NCBI GenBank assembly: GCA_965250265.1 | Contig: CBDFNO010000014.1 | Location: forward strand, 1-64,000 | Length of the DNA stretch: 64,000 nucleotides | Origin: PRS1 sp965250265 | GTDB taxonomy: Bacteria; Bacteroidota; Bacteroidia; Flavobacteriales; Flavobacteriaceae | Direction: 5' to 3' | Shown: positions 11,893 through 25,183 of the stretch, piece after piece | How the letters are laid out: each line of letters begins with the position of its first letter | Numbering within the stretch: the stretch's first letter is position 1 | The notes under the pieces: model-generated | Database searches by the model: none | What the model was told of the DNA's origin: nothing | Seen by the model: only the letters and a program-made list of their open reading frames with translations | Program-made: the position numbers and the translations under genes

Positions 11893-12716
11893 ACTCATTG
11901 AAATCTTTTATAATATATAATCTTTCAATATCATTATTAAGCATTAAGCATATCAGATAGTCTCATTGATATATTTTATAATATATATTCTTTCAACATC
12001 ATTATTAAGCATTAAGCATATCAGATAATCTCATTGATATCTTTTATAATATATATTCTTTCAATGTCATTATTAAGCATTAAGCATATCAGATAATCTC
12101 ATTGATATCTTTTATAATATATATTCTTTCAACATCATTATTAAACATTAAGCATATCAGATAATCTCATTGATATCTTTTATAATATATATTCTTTCAA
12201 TGTCATTATTAAGCATTAAGCATATCAGATAATCTCATTGATATCTTTTATCATATATATTCTTTCAATATCATTATTAAGCATTAAGCATATCAGATAA
12301 TCTCATTGATATCTTTTATAATATATATTCTTTCAATGTCATTATTAAGCATTAAGCATATCAGATAATCTCATTGATATCTTTTATAATATATATTCTT
12401 TCAACATCATTATTAAACATTAAGCATATCAGATAATCTCATTGATATCTTTTATAATATATATTCTTTCAATGTCATTATTAAGCATTAAGCATATCAG
12501 ATAATCTCATTGATATCTTTTATAATATATATTCTTTCAATATCATTATTAAGCATTAAGCATATCAGATAATCTCATTGATATCTTTTATAATATATAT
12601 TCTTTCAATATCATTATTAAGCATTAAGCATATCAGATAATCTCATTGATATCTTTTATAATATATATTCTTCCAATATCATTATTAAGCATTAAGCATA
12701 TCAGATAATCTAATAA
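11893..12716. repeat. 68-bp tandem array, about 12 copies
   Basis: GCATTAAGCATATCAGATA recurs every 68 bp (11941, 12009, 12077 and on to 12689). Monomers differ at AATATC/AATGTC/AACATC. The AACATC type, which also has AAACATT, recurs 272 bp apart (four monomers), indicating a tetramer higher-order unit over about 12071-12600. The array is very AT-rich and non-coding. Confidence 0.95.
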
Positions 12717-13640
12717 TAGACGTTCGAAATGCTACTCAGACATTAGAAATGTTGCCTGATATGCGCAAACCGTTACAACATGTTGGTCAACATTGTTGGC
12801 ACCGTTTGCTCCCAGCTTTATTAGAACGCACCACAAAAAAATGTACTAAATATAGATTATCTTTAGAACTGAAATATTTAATGTGGTAGAATCCTCCCAA
12901 TCATGAAGCTTGAGGGACTGGGCACGTGTTAAGAATTCAGAAAATGATTGGTAACACTCGATATTATTATGGGATATGATACATGATTCAAGAGACGATA
13001 AACTTTTTTGAAGAATGATATCAACTGATTCTGCAGGAAGATATTGATGGAATGCTTTTAATGGGAGGATTAAGATTCGGTATTTCACCAACTTTTACTG
13101 TTTTCCTTGTAGCATGAAGAAGGATTTGATTTTCCCTGTAATGTCAACAAAAAAGTTTACGAAAGTTAATTCTTCCTCTCTATCTACATCGATTACCCTA
13201 TCTCTAGCGATGATAAAAAAAGTTTCTCTCTTCGGTCTTTTCAAAGTCAGTGAGACAGCGCAGCCGTATATAGCAATTATCTCTAGGCATAACATATTAT
13301 CCGAAGAATTAATTCTTTGTTTACCTTTATACATCAATAAAATATCCTTCGAGCGACTTCAAAAATGTTAAAATTATCTACACCCTAGAGACTGGGTTCT
13401 AATTAAAATTGCACTACGAAAAATTAAAGTAATAGAACATTACTAGTTGCCAGCCAATTTTTCCTCTTGTGATTATGGTGACATACAGGAATTAAGTTAT
13501 TTACAAATGAAACAATGCAAAGATATACTTACTCTTTTTACCGCAATCCTTTTCAGAAAGCTATAATACAGAAGAAAAAATAATAAACATTATTTCTATT
13601 GTTAAAGTAAACACTCAATTTAGTCCGCAGTGGCTACTGT
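12717..13640. other. No gene seen
   Basis: Two overlapping opposite-strand open frames at about 13095-13371 (80-85 codons) have no recognisable motif. The stretch is otherwise AT-rich and non-coding in appearance. Confidence 0.4.
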
Positions 13641-13683
13641 AAATTTCAGCCTTCAAAGGATGGGGGAGGTCCAAAGAAGAAGT

Positions 13684-13745
13684 GTGGGGGGGGGGGGGCT
13701 TATTTGAGCCGGGGGTGGGTGGGGTGGGGGAGGGGGGGGGGGAGT
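13684..13745. repeat. G-rich tract
   Basis: Repeated GGGGGGGG and GGGTGGGTGGGG runs on the plus strand directly before the 31-bp array. They have quadruplex-forming potential. Confidence 0.8.
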
Positions 13746-13764
13746 TGGATGTGGGGCGAAAATA

Positions 13765-14135
13765 AGCTAGATTTATGTACCCCTAAGCCATTTCATGCTG
13801 GATTTATATACCTCTAAACCATACCAGGGTGTAGTTATATTCCCCTAAGCCATACCAGGGTGTATTTATATTCCCCTAAGCCATACCAGGCTGTATTTAT
13901 ATACCCCTAAGCCATACCAGGGTGTATTTATATTCTCCTAAGCCATACCATGCTGTATTTATATTCCCCTAAGCCATACCAGGCTGTATTTATATACCCC
14001 TAAGCCATACCAGGGTGTATTTATATTCCCCTAAGCCATACCAGGCTGTATTTATATACCCCTAAGCCATACCAGGGTGTATTTATATTCCCCTAAGCCA
14101 TACCAGGCTGTATTTATACACATCTAAACCATACC
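13765..14135. repeat. 31-bp tandem array, about 12 copies
   Basis: The unit is CATACCAGGGTGTATTTATA followed by TTCCCCTAAGC. Two monomer types alternate (GGGTGT..ATTCCCC and GGCTGT..ATACCCC), giving a 62-bp dimer in the centre. The outer copies are more diverged. Confidence 0.95.
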
Positions 14136-14759
14136 TGGGTGGTTTCTTAATTACTGTTTCTTAGTGTGTTGAATGAAAGGCATAAAATGAATAATGACCG
14201 ATGATAGAAACATGAAGAAATAAGAAATTGTGCCACCCAAGACATTGCACGTATCAAACTGTAAAAATATATGCCCCTGAGTCATAACAGAAGCCTTGAA
14301 TTGGCTACCCCTAAATTGTCTGACCTCCCCGTCACATATGTATGGGAGTACCCCGTCCCCCTGACTATAAATATTGATTTTACGGTAGTAGACTTTAAAT
14401 ACTTTGTGTAAATTCATCATTTGCAAGCTTTATAAACAACTTTTTGTTATTTGGCTTGACTTTTAAAATATTTTTTGAATCTTCTCTTCGGAATAGCAAA
14501 ATAATACATTTATGATTCTTACTGAATGTTTAACACACTGTTGCGTGTGTCAATAATGAGGTGAACACTGTGATTTTTGTATTTTAAGTGTGTCATCTTC
14601 AATAGTTGCATGCGCGATAAAGGTTGACGGAATCAACTGATTCGTTCAACTGGAATTTAGTAATATTCTTTGATCTTTTGGAGAGGATATTACAGACAAT
14701 ACAACCATATATCCCAGGGACAGGAATATAACAAATTTTCAATAACAATATTTATAAAT
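14136..14759. other. Probable 3' flank of LINE; no gene seen
   Basis: Non-coding sequence between the 31-bp array and the C-terminus of the minus-strand LINE. The part next to the LINE is probably its 3' untranslated tail. Confidence 0.35.
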
Positions 14760-15285
14760 CTCTGCTTCCTTCTTCACTAGTTGATGCACTTGAGGGAAAG
14801 CTTAAAAGTATTAAGGGCGGGTACCACTTTACATTTAGTGGCAATACTGTTCCAAATAGAGTAAGAGTCCATTTTGTCCTTTATTATTTTTTCTATATAG
14901 TTGACTTAGCCTTTGGGTAAAATTACGTGTATTCTGAGTAATGTTGTCTTGACCACAAGTAGAGAACTTTTCTTCCATATATGGTGCTCAATTATTATTG
15001 AAGAATTTAAACACTGTTGTGCATACGTACTGACTTAACCTCTTATTAATTAGTAGCCAATTTATTTGATTAAACTCATTAGCTCCAATATGAGACCTGT
15101 TTCCCTGCTGGGGACAAAACCTTATGCATTTATTTTGATTGGTCTGAAGTTTCCTAGACAATTTCTGGGTTAAGTTGGGGTATCATGCTAAGTAAGCGTA
15201 ATCAAAGTGAGGCTGGATTGAAGCATTGCATAATAGGCGACGTAGAGCTGAAGTAAGAAATTTATTTTTACAATAGAGAAAGGTT
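14760..15285 (-). pseudogene. C-terminal RT part of the array-split LINE
   Basis: Minus-strand reading leaving the 50-bp array gives SGRITFLYCKNKFLTSALRR, LLCNASIQPHFDYAYLA, then KLQTNQNKCIRFC and WLLINKRLSQYVCTTVFKFF. It continues with FSTCGQDNITQNTRNFTQRL and NNKGQNG. This is the thumb and C-terminal region of a CR1/L2-like LINE ORF2. It directly continues the RT sequence that enters the other end of the array at 21584. A stop follows YLA and further shifts occur towards the end. Confidence 0.8.
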
Positions 15286-18200
15286 ATCCTACCACTAATC
15301 TTACCTATCACCATTGACTGACGAGACAAGTCTTCATCCTACCACTAATCTTACTTTTCACCATTGACTGACGAGAGAAGTCTTCATCCTACCACTAATC
15401 TTACCTTCACCATTGACTGACGAGAGAAGTCTTCATCCTATCACTAATCTTACCGATAACCGTTAACCTACGAGAGAAGTCTGCATCCTACCACTAATCT
15501 TACCTTTCACCATTGACTGACGAGAGAAGTCTTCATCCTACCACTAATCTTACCTATCACCATTGACTGTCTTCATCCCACCACTAAACTTACCTATCAC
15601 CATTGACGAGAGAAGTCTTCATCCTACCACTAATCTTACCTATCACCATTGACTGAGGAGAGAAGTCTTCATCCTACCACTAATCTTGCCTTTCACCATT
15701 GACTGACGAGAGAAGTCTTCATTACCACTAATCTTACCTCACCATTGACTGAGGAGAGAAGTCTTCATCCTACCACTAATCTTACCTTTCACCATTGACT
15801 GACGAGAGAAGTCTTCATCCTACCACTAATCTTCCTTTCACCATTGACTGACGAGAGAATCATCCTACCACTAATCTTACCTTTCACCATTGACTGACGA
15901 GAAGTCTTCATCCTACCACTAATCTTACCTATCACCATTGACTGACGGGAGAAGTCTTCATCCTATCACTAATCTTACCTTTCACCATTGACTGACGAGA
16001 GAAGACTTCATCCTACCACTAATCTTACCTATCACTACGAGAGAAGTCTTCATCCTACCACTAATCTTACCTTTCCCCATTGACTGACGAGAGAAGTCTT
16101 CATCCTACCACTAATCTTACCTTTCCCCATTGACTGACGAGAGAAGTCTTCATCCTACCACTAATCTTACCTTTCACCATTGACTGACGAGAGAAGTCTT
16201 CATCCTACGACTAATCTTACCTTTCACCATTGACTGACGAGAAGTCTTCATCCTACCACTAATCTTACCTATCACCATTGACTGTCGAGAGAAGTCTTCA
16301 TTCTACCACTAATCTTACCTTTCACCATTGACTGACGAGATAAGTCTTCATCCTACCACTAATCTTACCTTTCACCATTGAATGACGAGAGAAGTCTTCA
16401 TCCTACCACTAATCTTACCTATCACCATTGACTGACGAGAGAAGTCTTCATCCTACCACTAATCTTACCTATCACCATTGACTGACGAGAGATGTCTTCA
16501 TCCTACCACTAATCTTACCTTTCACCATTGACTGACGAGAAAAGTCTTCATCCTACCACTAATCTTACCTTCCACCATTGACTGACGAGAGAAGTCTTCA
16601 TCCTACCACTAATCTTACCTTTCACCATTGACTGACGAGAGAAGTCTTCATCCTACCACTAATCTTACCTATCACCATTTACTGACGAGAGAAGACTTCA
16701 TCCTACCACTAATCTTACCTTTCACCATTGACTGACGAGTGAAGTCTTCATCCTACCACTAATCTTACCTATCACCATTGACTGACGAGAGAAGACTTCA
16801 TCCTACCACTAATCTTACCTTTCACCATTGACTGACGAGAGAAGTCTTCATCCTACCACTAATCTTACCTTTCACCATTGACTGACGAGAGAAGTCTTCA
16901 TCCTATCACTAATCTTACCTTTCACCATTGATTCACGAGAAGTCTTCATCCTACCACTAATCTTACCTATCACCGTTAACCTACGAGAGAAGTCTTCATC
17001 CTACCACTAATCTTACCTTTCACCATTGACTGACGAGAGAAGTCTTCATCCTACCACTAATCTTACCTATCACCATTGACTGACGAGAGAAGTCTTCATC
17101 CTACCACTAATCTTACCTTTCCCCATTGACTGACGAGAGAAGTCTTCATCCTACCACTAATCTTACCTTTCACCATTGACTGACGAGAGTAGTCTTCATC
17201 CTACGACTAATCTTACCTTTCACCATTGACTGACGAGAAGTCTTCATCCTACCACTAATCTTACCTATCACCATTGACTGACGAGAGAATTCTTCATCCT
17301 ACCACTAATCTTACCTATCACCATTGACTGTCGAGAGAAGTCTTCATTCTACCACTAATCTTACCTTTCACCATTGACTGACGAGAGAAGTCTTCATCCT
17401 ACCACTAATCTTACCTATCACCATTGACTGGCGAGAGAAGACTTCATCCTACCACTAATCTTACCTTTCGCCATTGATTGACGAGCGAAGTCTTCATCCT
17501 ACCACTAATCTTACCTTTCACCATTGATTGACGAGAAGTCTTCATCCTACCACTAATCTTACCGATAACCGTTAACCTACGAGAGAAGTCTGCATCCTAC
17601 CACTAATCTTACCTTTCACCATTGACTGACGAGAGAAGTCTTCATCCTACCACTAATCTTACCTATCACCATTGACTGACGAGAGAAGTCTTCATCCTAC
17701 CACTAAACTTACCTATCACCATTGACTCACGAGAGAAGTCTTCATCCTACCACTAATCTTACCTATCACCATTGACTGACGAGAGAAGTCTTCTTCATCC
17801 TACCACTAAACTTACCTTATCACCATTGACTCACGAGAGAAGTCTTCATCCTACCACTAATCTTACCTATCACCATTGACTGACGAGAGAAGTCTTCATC
17901 CTACCACTAATCTTACCTTTCACCATTGACTGACGAGAGAAGTCTTCATCCTACCACTAATCTTACCTTTCACCATTGACTGACGAGAGAAGTCTTCATC
18001 CTACCACTAATCTTACCTTTCACCATTGACTGACGAGAGAAGTCTTCATCCTACCACTAATCTTACCTTTCACCATTGACTGACGAGAGAAGTCTTCATC
18101 CTACCACTAATCTTACCTTTCACCATTGACTGACGAGAGAAGTCTTCATCCTACCACTAATCTTACCTTTCACCATTGACTGACGAGAGAAGTCTTCATC

Positions 18201-21200
18201 CTACCACTAATCTTACCTTTCACCATTGACTGACGACGAGAGAAGTCTTCATCCTACCACTAATCTTACCTATCACCATTGACTGACGAGAGAAGCCTTC
18301 ATCCTACCACTAATCTTACCTATCACCATTGACTGACGAGAGATGTCTTCATCCTACCACTAATCTTACCTTTCACCATTGACTGACGAGAGAAGTCTTC
18401 ATCCTACCACTAATCTTACATTTCACCATATGACTGACGAGAGAGTCTTCATCCTACCACTAATCTTACCTATCACCATTGACTGACGAGAGAAGTCTTC
18501 ATCCTACCACTAATCTTACCTTTCACCATTGACTGACGAGAGAAGTCTTCATCCTACCACTAATCTTACCTATCACCATTGACTGACAAGAGAAGTCTTC
18601 ATCCTACCACTAAACTTACCTATCACCATTGACTCACGAGAGAAGTCTTCATCCTACCACTAATCTTACCTATCACCATTGACTGACGAGAAAAGTCTTC
18701 ATCCTACCACTAATCTTACCTTTCACCATTGACTGACGAGAGAAGTCTTCATCCTACCACTAATCTTACCTTTCACCATTGACTGACGAGAGAAGTCTCC
18801 ATCCTACCACTAATCTTACCTTTCACCACTAATCTTACCTATCACCATTGACTGACGAGAGATGTCTTCATCCTACCACTAATCTTACATTTCACCATTG
18901 ACTGACGAGAAGTCTTCATCCTACCACTAATCTTACCTATCACCGTTGACTTACGAGAGAAGTCTTCATCCTACCACTAATCTTACCTTTCACCATTGAC
19001 TGACGAGAGAAGTCTTCATCCTACCAATAATCTTACCTATCACCATTGACTGACGGGAGAAGTCTTCATCCTACCACTAATCACCTTTCAACATTGACTG
19101 ACGAGTGAAGTCTTCATCCTACCACTAATCTTACCTTTCACCATTGACTGACGAGTGAAGTCTTCATCCTACCACTAATCTTACCTTTCACCATTGACTG
19201 ACGAGAGAAGTCTTCATCCTACCACTAATCTTACCTTTCACCATTGATTGGCGAGAGAAGTCTTCATCCTACCACTAATCTTACCTATCACCATTGACTG
19301 ACGAGAGAAGTCTTCATCCTACCACTAATCTTACCTATCACCATTGACTGACGAGAGAAGTCTTCATCCTACCACTAATCTTACCTTTCACCATTGACTG
19401 ACGAGAGAAGTCTTCATCCTACCACTAATCTTACCTTTCACCATTGACGGACGAGAGAAGTCTTCATCCTACCACTAATCTTACCATCACCATTGACTGA
19501 CGAGAGAAGTCTTCATCCTACCACTAAACTTACCTATCACCATTGACTGACGAGAGAAGTCTTCAACCTACCACTAATCTTACCTATCACCATTGACTGA
19601 CGAGAGAAGTCTTCATCCTACCACTAATCTTACCTTTCACCATTGACTGACGAGAGAAGCCTTCATCCTACCACTAATCTTACCTTTCACCATTGATTGG
19701 CGAGAGAAGTCTTCATCCTACCACTAATCTTACCTATCACCATTGACTGACGAGAGAAGTCTTCATCCTACCACTAATCTTACCTTTCACCATTGACTGA
19801 CGAGAGAAGTCTTCATCCTACCACTAATCTTACCTTTCACCATTGACTGACGAGAGAAGTCTTCATCCTACCACTAATCTTAACATTGACTGACGAGTGA
19901 AGTCTTCATCCTACCACTAATCTTACCTTTCACCATTGACTGACGAGTGAAGTCTTCATCCTACCACTAATCTTACCTTTCACCATTGACTGACGAGAGA
20001 AGTCTTCATCCTACCACTAATCTTACCTTTCACCATTGACTGGCGAGAGAAGTCTTCATCCTACCACTAATCTTAGCTATCACCATTTGACGAGAGAAGT
20101 CTTCATCCTACCACTAATCTTACCTATCACCATTGACTGACGAGAGAAGTCTTCATCCTACCACTAATCTTACCTTTCACCATTGACTGACGAGAGAAGT
20201 CTTCATCCTACCACTAATCTTACCTATCACCATTGACTGACGAGAGAAGTCTTCATCCTACCACCTTACCTATCACCATTGACTGACGAGAGAAGTCTTC
20301 AACCTACCACTAATCTTACCTTTCACCATTGACTGACGAGAGAAGTCTTCATCCTACCACTAATCTTACCTATCACCATTGACTGACGAGAGAAGTCTTC
20401 ATCCTACCACTAATCTTACCTTTCACCATTGACTGACGAGAGAAGTCTTCATCCTACCACTAATCTTACCTTTCACCATTGACTGACGAGAGAAGTCTCC
20501 ATCCTACCACTAATCTTACCTCACCACTAATCTTACCTATCACCATTGACTGACGAGAGATGTCTTCATCCTACCACTAATCTTACATTTCACCATTGAC
20601 TGACGAGAAGTCTTCATCCTACCACTAATCTTACCTATCATTGACTGACGAGAGAAGTCTTCATCCTACCACTAATCTTACCTTTCACCATTGACTGACG
20701 AGAGAAGTCTTCATCCTACCAATAACTAATCACCTGACTGACCTTCATCCTACCACATTGACTGACTGAGAGAAGTCTTCATCCTACCACTAATCTTACC
20801 TATCACCATTGACTGACGAGAGAAGTCTTCATCCTACCACTAATCTTACCTTTCACCATTGACTGACGAGAGAAGTCTTCATCCTACCACTAATCTTACC
20901 TTTCACCATTGATTGGCGAGAGAAGTCTTCATCCTACCACTAATCTTACCTATCACCATTGACTGACGAGAGAAGTCTTCATCCTACCACTAATCTTACC
21001 TATCACCATTGACTGACGAGAGATGTCTTCATCCTACCACTAATCTTACCTTTCACCATTGACTGACGAGAGACGTCTTTATCCTACCACTAATCTTACC
21101 TTTCACCATTGACTGACGAGAGAAGTCTTCATCCTACCACTAATCTTACCTATCACCATTGACTGACGAGAGAAGTCTTCATCCTACCACTAATCTTACC

Positions 21201-21583
21201 TATCACCATTGACTGACGAGAGAAGTCTTCATCCTACCACTAATCTTACCTATCACCATTGACTGACGAGAGAAGTCTTCATCCTACCACTAATCTTACC
21301 TATCACCATTGACTGACGAGAGAAGTCTTCATCCTACCACTAAACTTACCTATCACCATTGACTGACGAGAGAAGTCTTCATCCTACCACTAATCTTACC
21401 TATCACCATTGACTGACGAGAGAAGTCTTCATCCTACCACTAATCTTACCTTTCACCATTGACTGACGAGAGAAGTCTTCATCCTACCACTAATCTTACC
21501 TATCGCCATTGACTGACGAGAGAAGTCTTCATCCTACCACTAATCTTACCTATCACCATTGACTGACGAGAGAAGTCTTCATC
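15286..21583. repeat. 50-bp tandem array (about 126 monomers) inside LINE ORF2
   Basis: The consensus unit is GAAGTCTTCATCCTACCACT, AATCTTACCTTTCACCATTG, ACTGACGAGA (50 bp), repeated with small indels over about 6.3 kb. Two main variants differ by CCTTTCACC/CCTATCACC. On the minus strand the unit reads DEDFSRQSMVIGKISGR, the RT segment expected between YLG and the ITFLY block that flank the array. The array therefore grew from the retrotransposon's own coding sequence. Because 50 is not a multiple of 3, the ORF is destroyed. Segmental copies of atypical monomer groups show repeated unequal exchange. There are no unique spacers, so this is not CRISPR. Confidence 0.95.
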
Positions 21584-23045
21584 CCAAATAAGTTACTTTT
21601 GAATGTTGATTGGTTTGAATGTCTTCTTGAAGAATAGGTAATGTGCCTATATTTTTTAATTTTATTTCTACTAGTAAACAGAATCGACTTTGTCTTGACT
21701 TCTCCTAAGTGAATACTAAGCTTATTATCCACAAACCACTCACATAGAGAATTAAAATCTTCATTTAGTTGCTCATTTATGATGCTTATATTATTATGGG
21801 TGAATAGAAGGACAGAATCACCAGCGTGTAGACGTAACTCACATTATATAGCACTTTGATATCATTTACATGCAAAAGAAAAAGGTGAGGTCCTAATATG
21901 GAATCCTGTGGTATGTCACAGGTTAGATCACCATGGTCAACATAATCATTTACAACATTGAAAATGAAAGACCTCTTTGACAAGTATGATTTGAACCATG
22001 AAAAGGCTGAAGTTGAAAAACCTAATAGGACCAATTTACCCAGTACAATCTTGTGGTCTATTGTGTCAAAGACCTTTTGCAAGTCAATTAAGATCATTAC
22101 TATGATTTCACCTTGATCAAGTATCAGGTGAATGATTTGTCCGAAAACCAGATTGATATTTGTATAATACCTTATGACTACTTAAAGATTTTTGGGTTTG
22201 GCCTCTTCTATTAAATTGAAATATAGGAAGAAGCACAATTGGCCTATAATATTTTGGCACTCAGTAGGCCCTGTTTTAAAGTGTGGTTTTAGTTTAGCTA
22301 TCTTACAATGATGTTCACAAGGAGATTGATAAGTTACACATCTGTGTTATGGGAGGTGATGAGTAATGCTTCTTCTTTTAGGAATTTACCGGTTATTCCA
22401 TCAATACCAGCTGCATTGGATCGATTTAAGCTTTCTAACTAAGATTAATCCTTAGTATGCCTGCGAATCTATATTTTATCTATGTTTTGGATTAGACAGT
22501 TTTTTCAGAAGATCATCTGCCAAACTTGAGAAATATTTTTTCAAAAACATTTGCATCAATCTTGGGTTCAGAATCCATGTATGATTGAGATAAATCTTAG
22601 ATCCAGATTTATTTTTGGATGATACTCCAAGGGAGTTTAATGATTTCCCTAGTTCCTTTGGCTTGCCAATATTTTAGTTGATCAATTTTATCCAAGAGGC
22701 TGTTAATATCAAGGTGAATAAATGAAGCCCTCTCCATATAACAAGTAACAAATGTTCTTAGTTATATTATTCGAGGATGCTACATCTGCTTGAAAGTCCA
22801 AATCATCAAAATTTTCAAAAGAACAAATCTCATGAACAGGAAGTTCGTTTAGATCAGACGGCACTAACCTACCAGTTTGGCACTAGTAGATACCACTATA
22901 AAAATCTTGGATTTCTCACACTGTTTATGAATAGCTGTTTTGACATATGCAATTAGAAAGGTCCTTTTATTTACTGCCTTATTACAAACCGCACATGGTT
23001 GTCTAGTAAGCCCCGAATTTAATTCTATATCTCCAGATTGTAAAA
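21584..23045 (-). pseudogene. N-terminal and RT core part of the array-split LINE
   Basis: Read downward from 23040: LQSGDIELNSGL (a degenerate 2A-like DxExNPGP motif), then a Cys/His finger PCAVCNKAVNKR..AIHKQCEK. The text then jumps to pre-RT sequence (LADDLLKKL type, about 22500). RT follows: RSNAAGIDGITGKFLKEEAL, YRPIVLLPIF, LYKYQSGFRTNHS, MILIDLQKVFDTIDHKIVL, GFSTSAFSWFKSYLSKRSF, DIPQDSILGPHLFLLHVNDI, QLNEDFNSLCEWFVDNKLSI, HSKVTYLG. The apurinic endonuclease domain is missing between finger and RT, so an internal deletion is likely. The family is CR1/L2-like. It continues at 15285 across the tandem array. Confidence 0.85.
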
Positions 23046-25183
23046 TAATATGTCTAAAAAGGAAGTTTGATTTTCGAATTTTAGACGTGACAATGCAAAA
23101 CCAAAGGAATCCTTTCTAAATTTATCTGCTGTTTCAGTTTGGTAGTCCTGCTCATTCATGTCTCCTTTAGATGGATGCGTATTAAATAATGCAAACTTTT
23201 TAGGATAAATATAATTTTACGCAGAATATGGACATAAATTGTTCCCCTTTAATCTGGATTTAAGAAACAAATAATTGTATTTAGTGTCCACGTATTGTAT
23301 GTAAGTGGTTTTGTAAACCATTTACGACACAGTATGAATATTGAGAATAAAGGTATTAATGCAAGTTGCAGTAAGGTTTTGTTTCCAGAATGATTTGATG
23401 GGAAGATATAATTAATCTTTGCTTTATTAAGTCTCAACAAAGTAGAGAAATATACCCTATTCCCCAACGTAAGTGAGATAATGAAATGGGGGCCATCCGG
23501 ATTAGCGCCCTTAGCGAACTGGTTTTCCCAATCTGAAAAATTTAAATGAGAAAATATAAAAAGAACATATTTGGTAAAGTGAAGTATTAAATCTGCCTTT
23601 TGAGCATATCCAAAATTACAGTTCCGGCTAGGTTATCCACTATCGCAGGACCTCCCACTTTAAACAAACAAGGCACTCCTTGCCTATTGCATCGAGTATT
23701 TCCATGTTTCCCGGTAATATGAGCATTGAGAGAACCACCAGCAAGATAATTTCTAAACTTATTGATGTCAATACTAAGCTCCCATGGGCCATTAAAAGGG
23801 TAATTTGTTGACCTTGAAAAATTTAGAAGTTTAAAAATTCCGCATAAGGGCTCACGTGTCTTTATTCTTCATTCTATTTCATTCCATAATGACAATCAGA
23901 TAAATCTGACAGGTGTATTTAAACGTTATCTTCAGTTTTTCTCCAAAAATGAAAACAAAGTTGTCTGATGAGATTAATATGACCGTGTATATTTGCCTTG
24001 AGATTACAGCAAATCTCGACTTGTTTTCTTATAAAAAAAGTTAAAGACGATCATTTAAAACCTTGTGTCATTATGGATTACATAAAATCAAAAATCACAA
24101 CCGCATTTCGCATCGGGTTGACTGTAAATTATGACACCCATTGCAATGTGAAGAAGACTCGAGTGGTGGCGTTGCGAGGCTTTTCGTCGCCCGCGGAAAG
24201 AATGTATATATATGCGCCTATTCTAGTTTAGTTGCATCGATGACGCGGAGTAATTACAACACAAAGTTTTCTCTATTTTGACCCATAGCTTAATGGAGAT
24301 TCTTTTTAGGCTCTTCATTTATGCATTTCCGTATCAAGAAATAGGATAATATCACAATAACAAATGTTTGTCGAGCAACTGCACACACAGAATGGAACTG
24401 TTAACTACCTTGTATTGCATAAAACATAATATAAATAAACACACTTATCCATGTTGGGTGTCTTATAAAGGGGCGCTTATAAAGCAAGTTGTTTATGACC
24501 GTTATTTTTCTATCAGCACCCGATTGAAACAACATTCACGAGAATCATAAAAATTCGTATAAATAAAAATAGTGCCCACATGGCGAGGCGCCCGTAGGCA
24601 ACTTCTCCACTCTGCCCCATCCAAACATTATTAAACCAAAAGAAAAATAATACATCAAGTCCAAACATTATCAAACCAAAAGAAAAATGAACAAGCATCA
24701 CTATTACATTTCAGTCATATTTAAGGCTAATTTATATCGGACAGGTACAAAATGCAGACTGCAGACTATAAACTTCCACATGCATACATATATTTTACAG
24801 ATCAACAACGAAACAATTGATTCGAAGAACATTTTATGTCTAGACACCACTCCTGTTTTGGTTATTGTTTCGAATGATGCATGAAAATCATCGTTAGATG
24901 TAATTTGCAAATCAATTCATGATCACATATTCAGTAATCTTCCAATTTCGATTCGAATCTGGTCTTCATTTTACACGAATTAGAAGGTACAGAGATTCAT
25001 ACGGTGAATGAATCAAAAACGTGTCTGCAGTCTGCACTCCGCGTTTTCTCCCTCCTCTTATTTAATAGGTCAAGTACAAATAATCTTACCCAAACTATAA
25101 TATGATAACCTTTATCTTCTCGGTATATACCATAGTATGTAACTAAACACAAATCGATAATAATTAATCAATTAAATCTGGTA
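23046..25183. other. No gene firmly recognised
   Basis: Open frames at 23249-23467, 23998-24231, 24368-24550 and 24687-24910 are short and motif-free. On the minus strand about 23600-23790 reads NKFRNYLAGGSLNAHITGKH then VPCLFKVGGPAIVDNLAGTV. It looks like decayed coding sequence of a family I do not recognise. Confidence 0.3.
24618..24689. repeat. Short direct duplication
   Basis: TCCAAACATTAT(T/C)AAACC followed by AAAAGAAAAAT occurs twice, about 42 bp apart. Confidence 0.7.

Noticed and set aside
13095..13371. Overlapping opposite-strand frames of 80-85 codons as genes
   Set aside because: No motif, no neighbouring coding context and mutual overlap; likely chance.
15286..21583. CRISPR-like regular array
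   Set aside because: Direct 50-bp repeats are contiguous without unique spacers, and no cas genes or prokaryotic features occur. It is a minisatellite derived from a LINE ORF.
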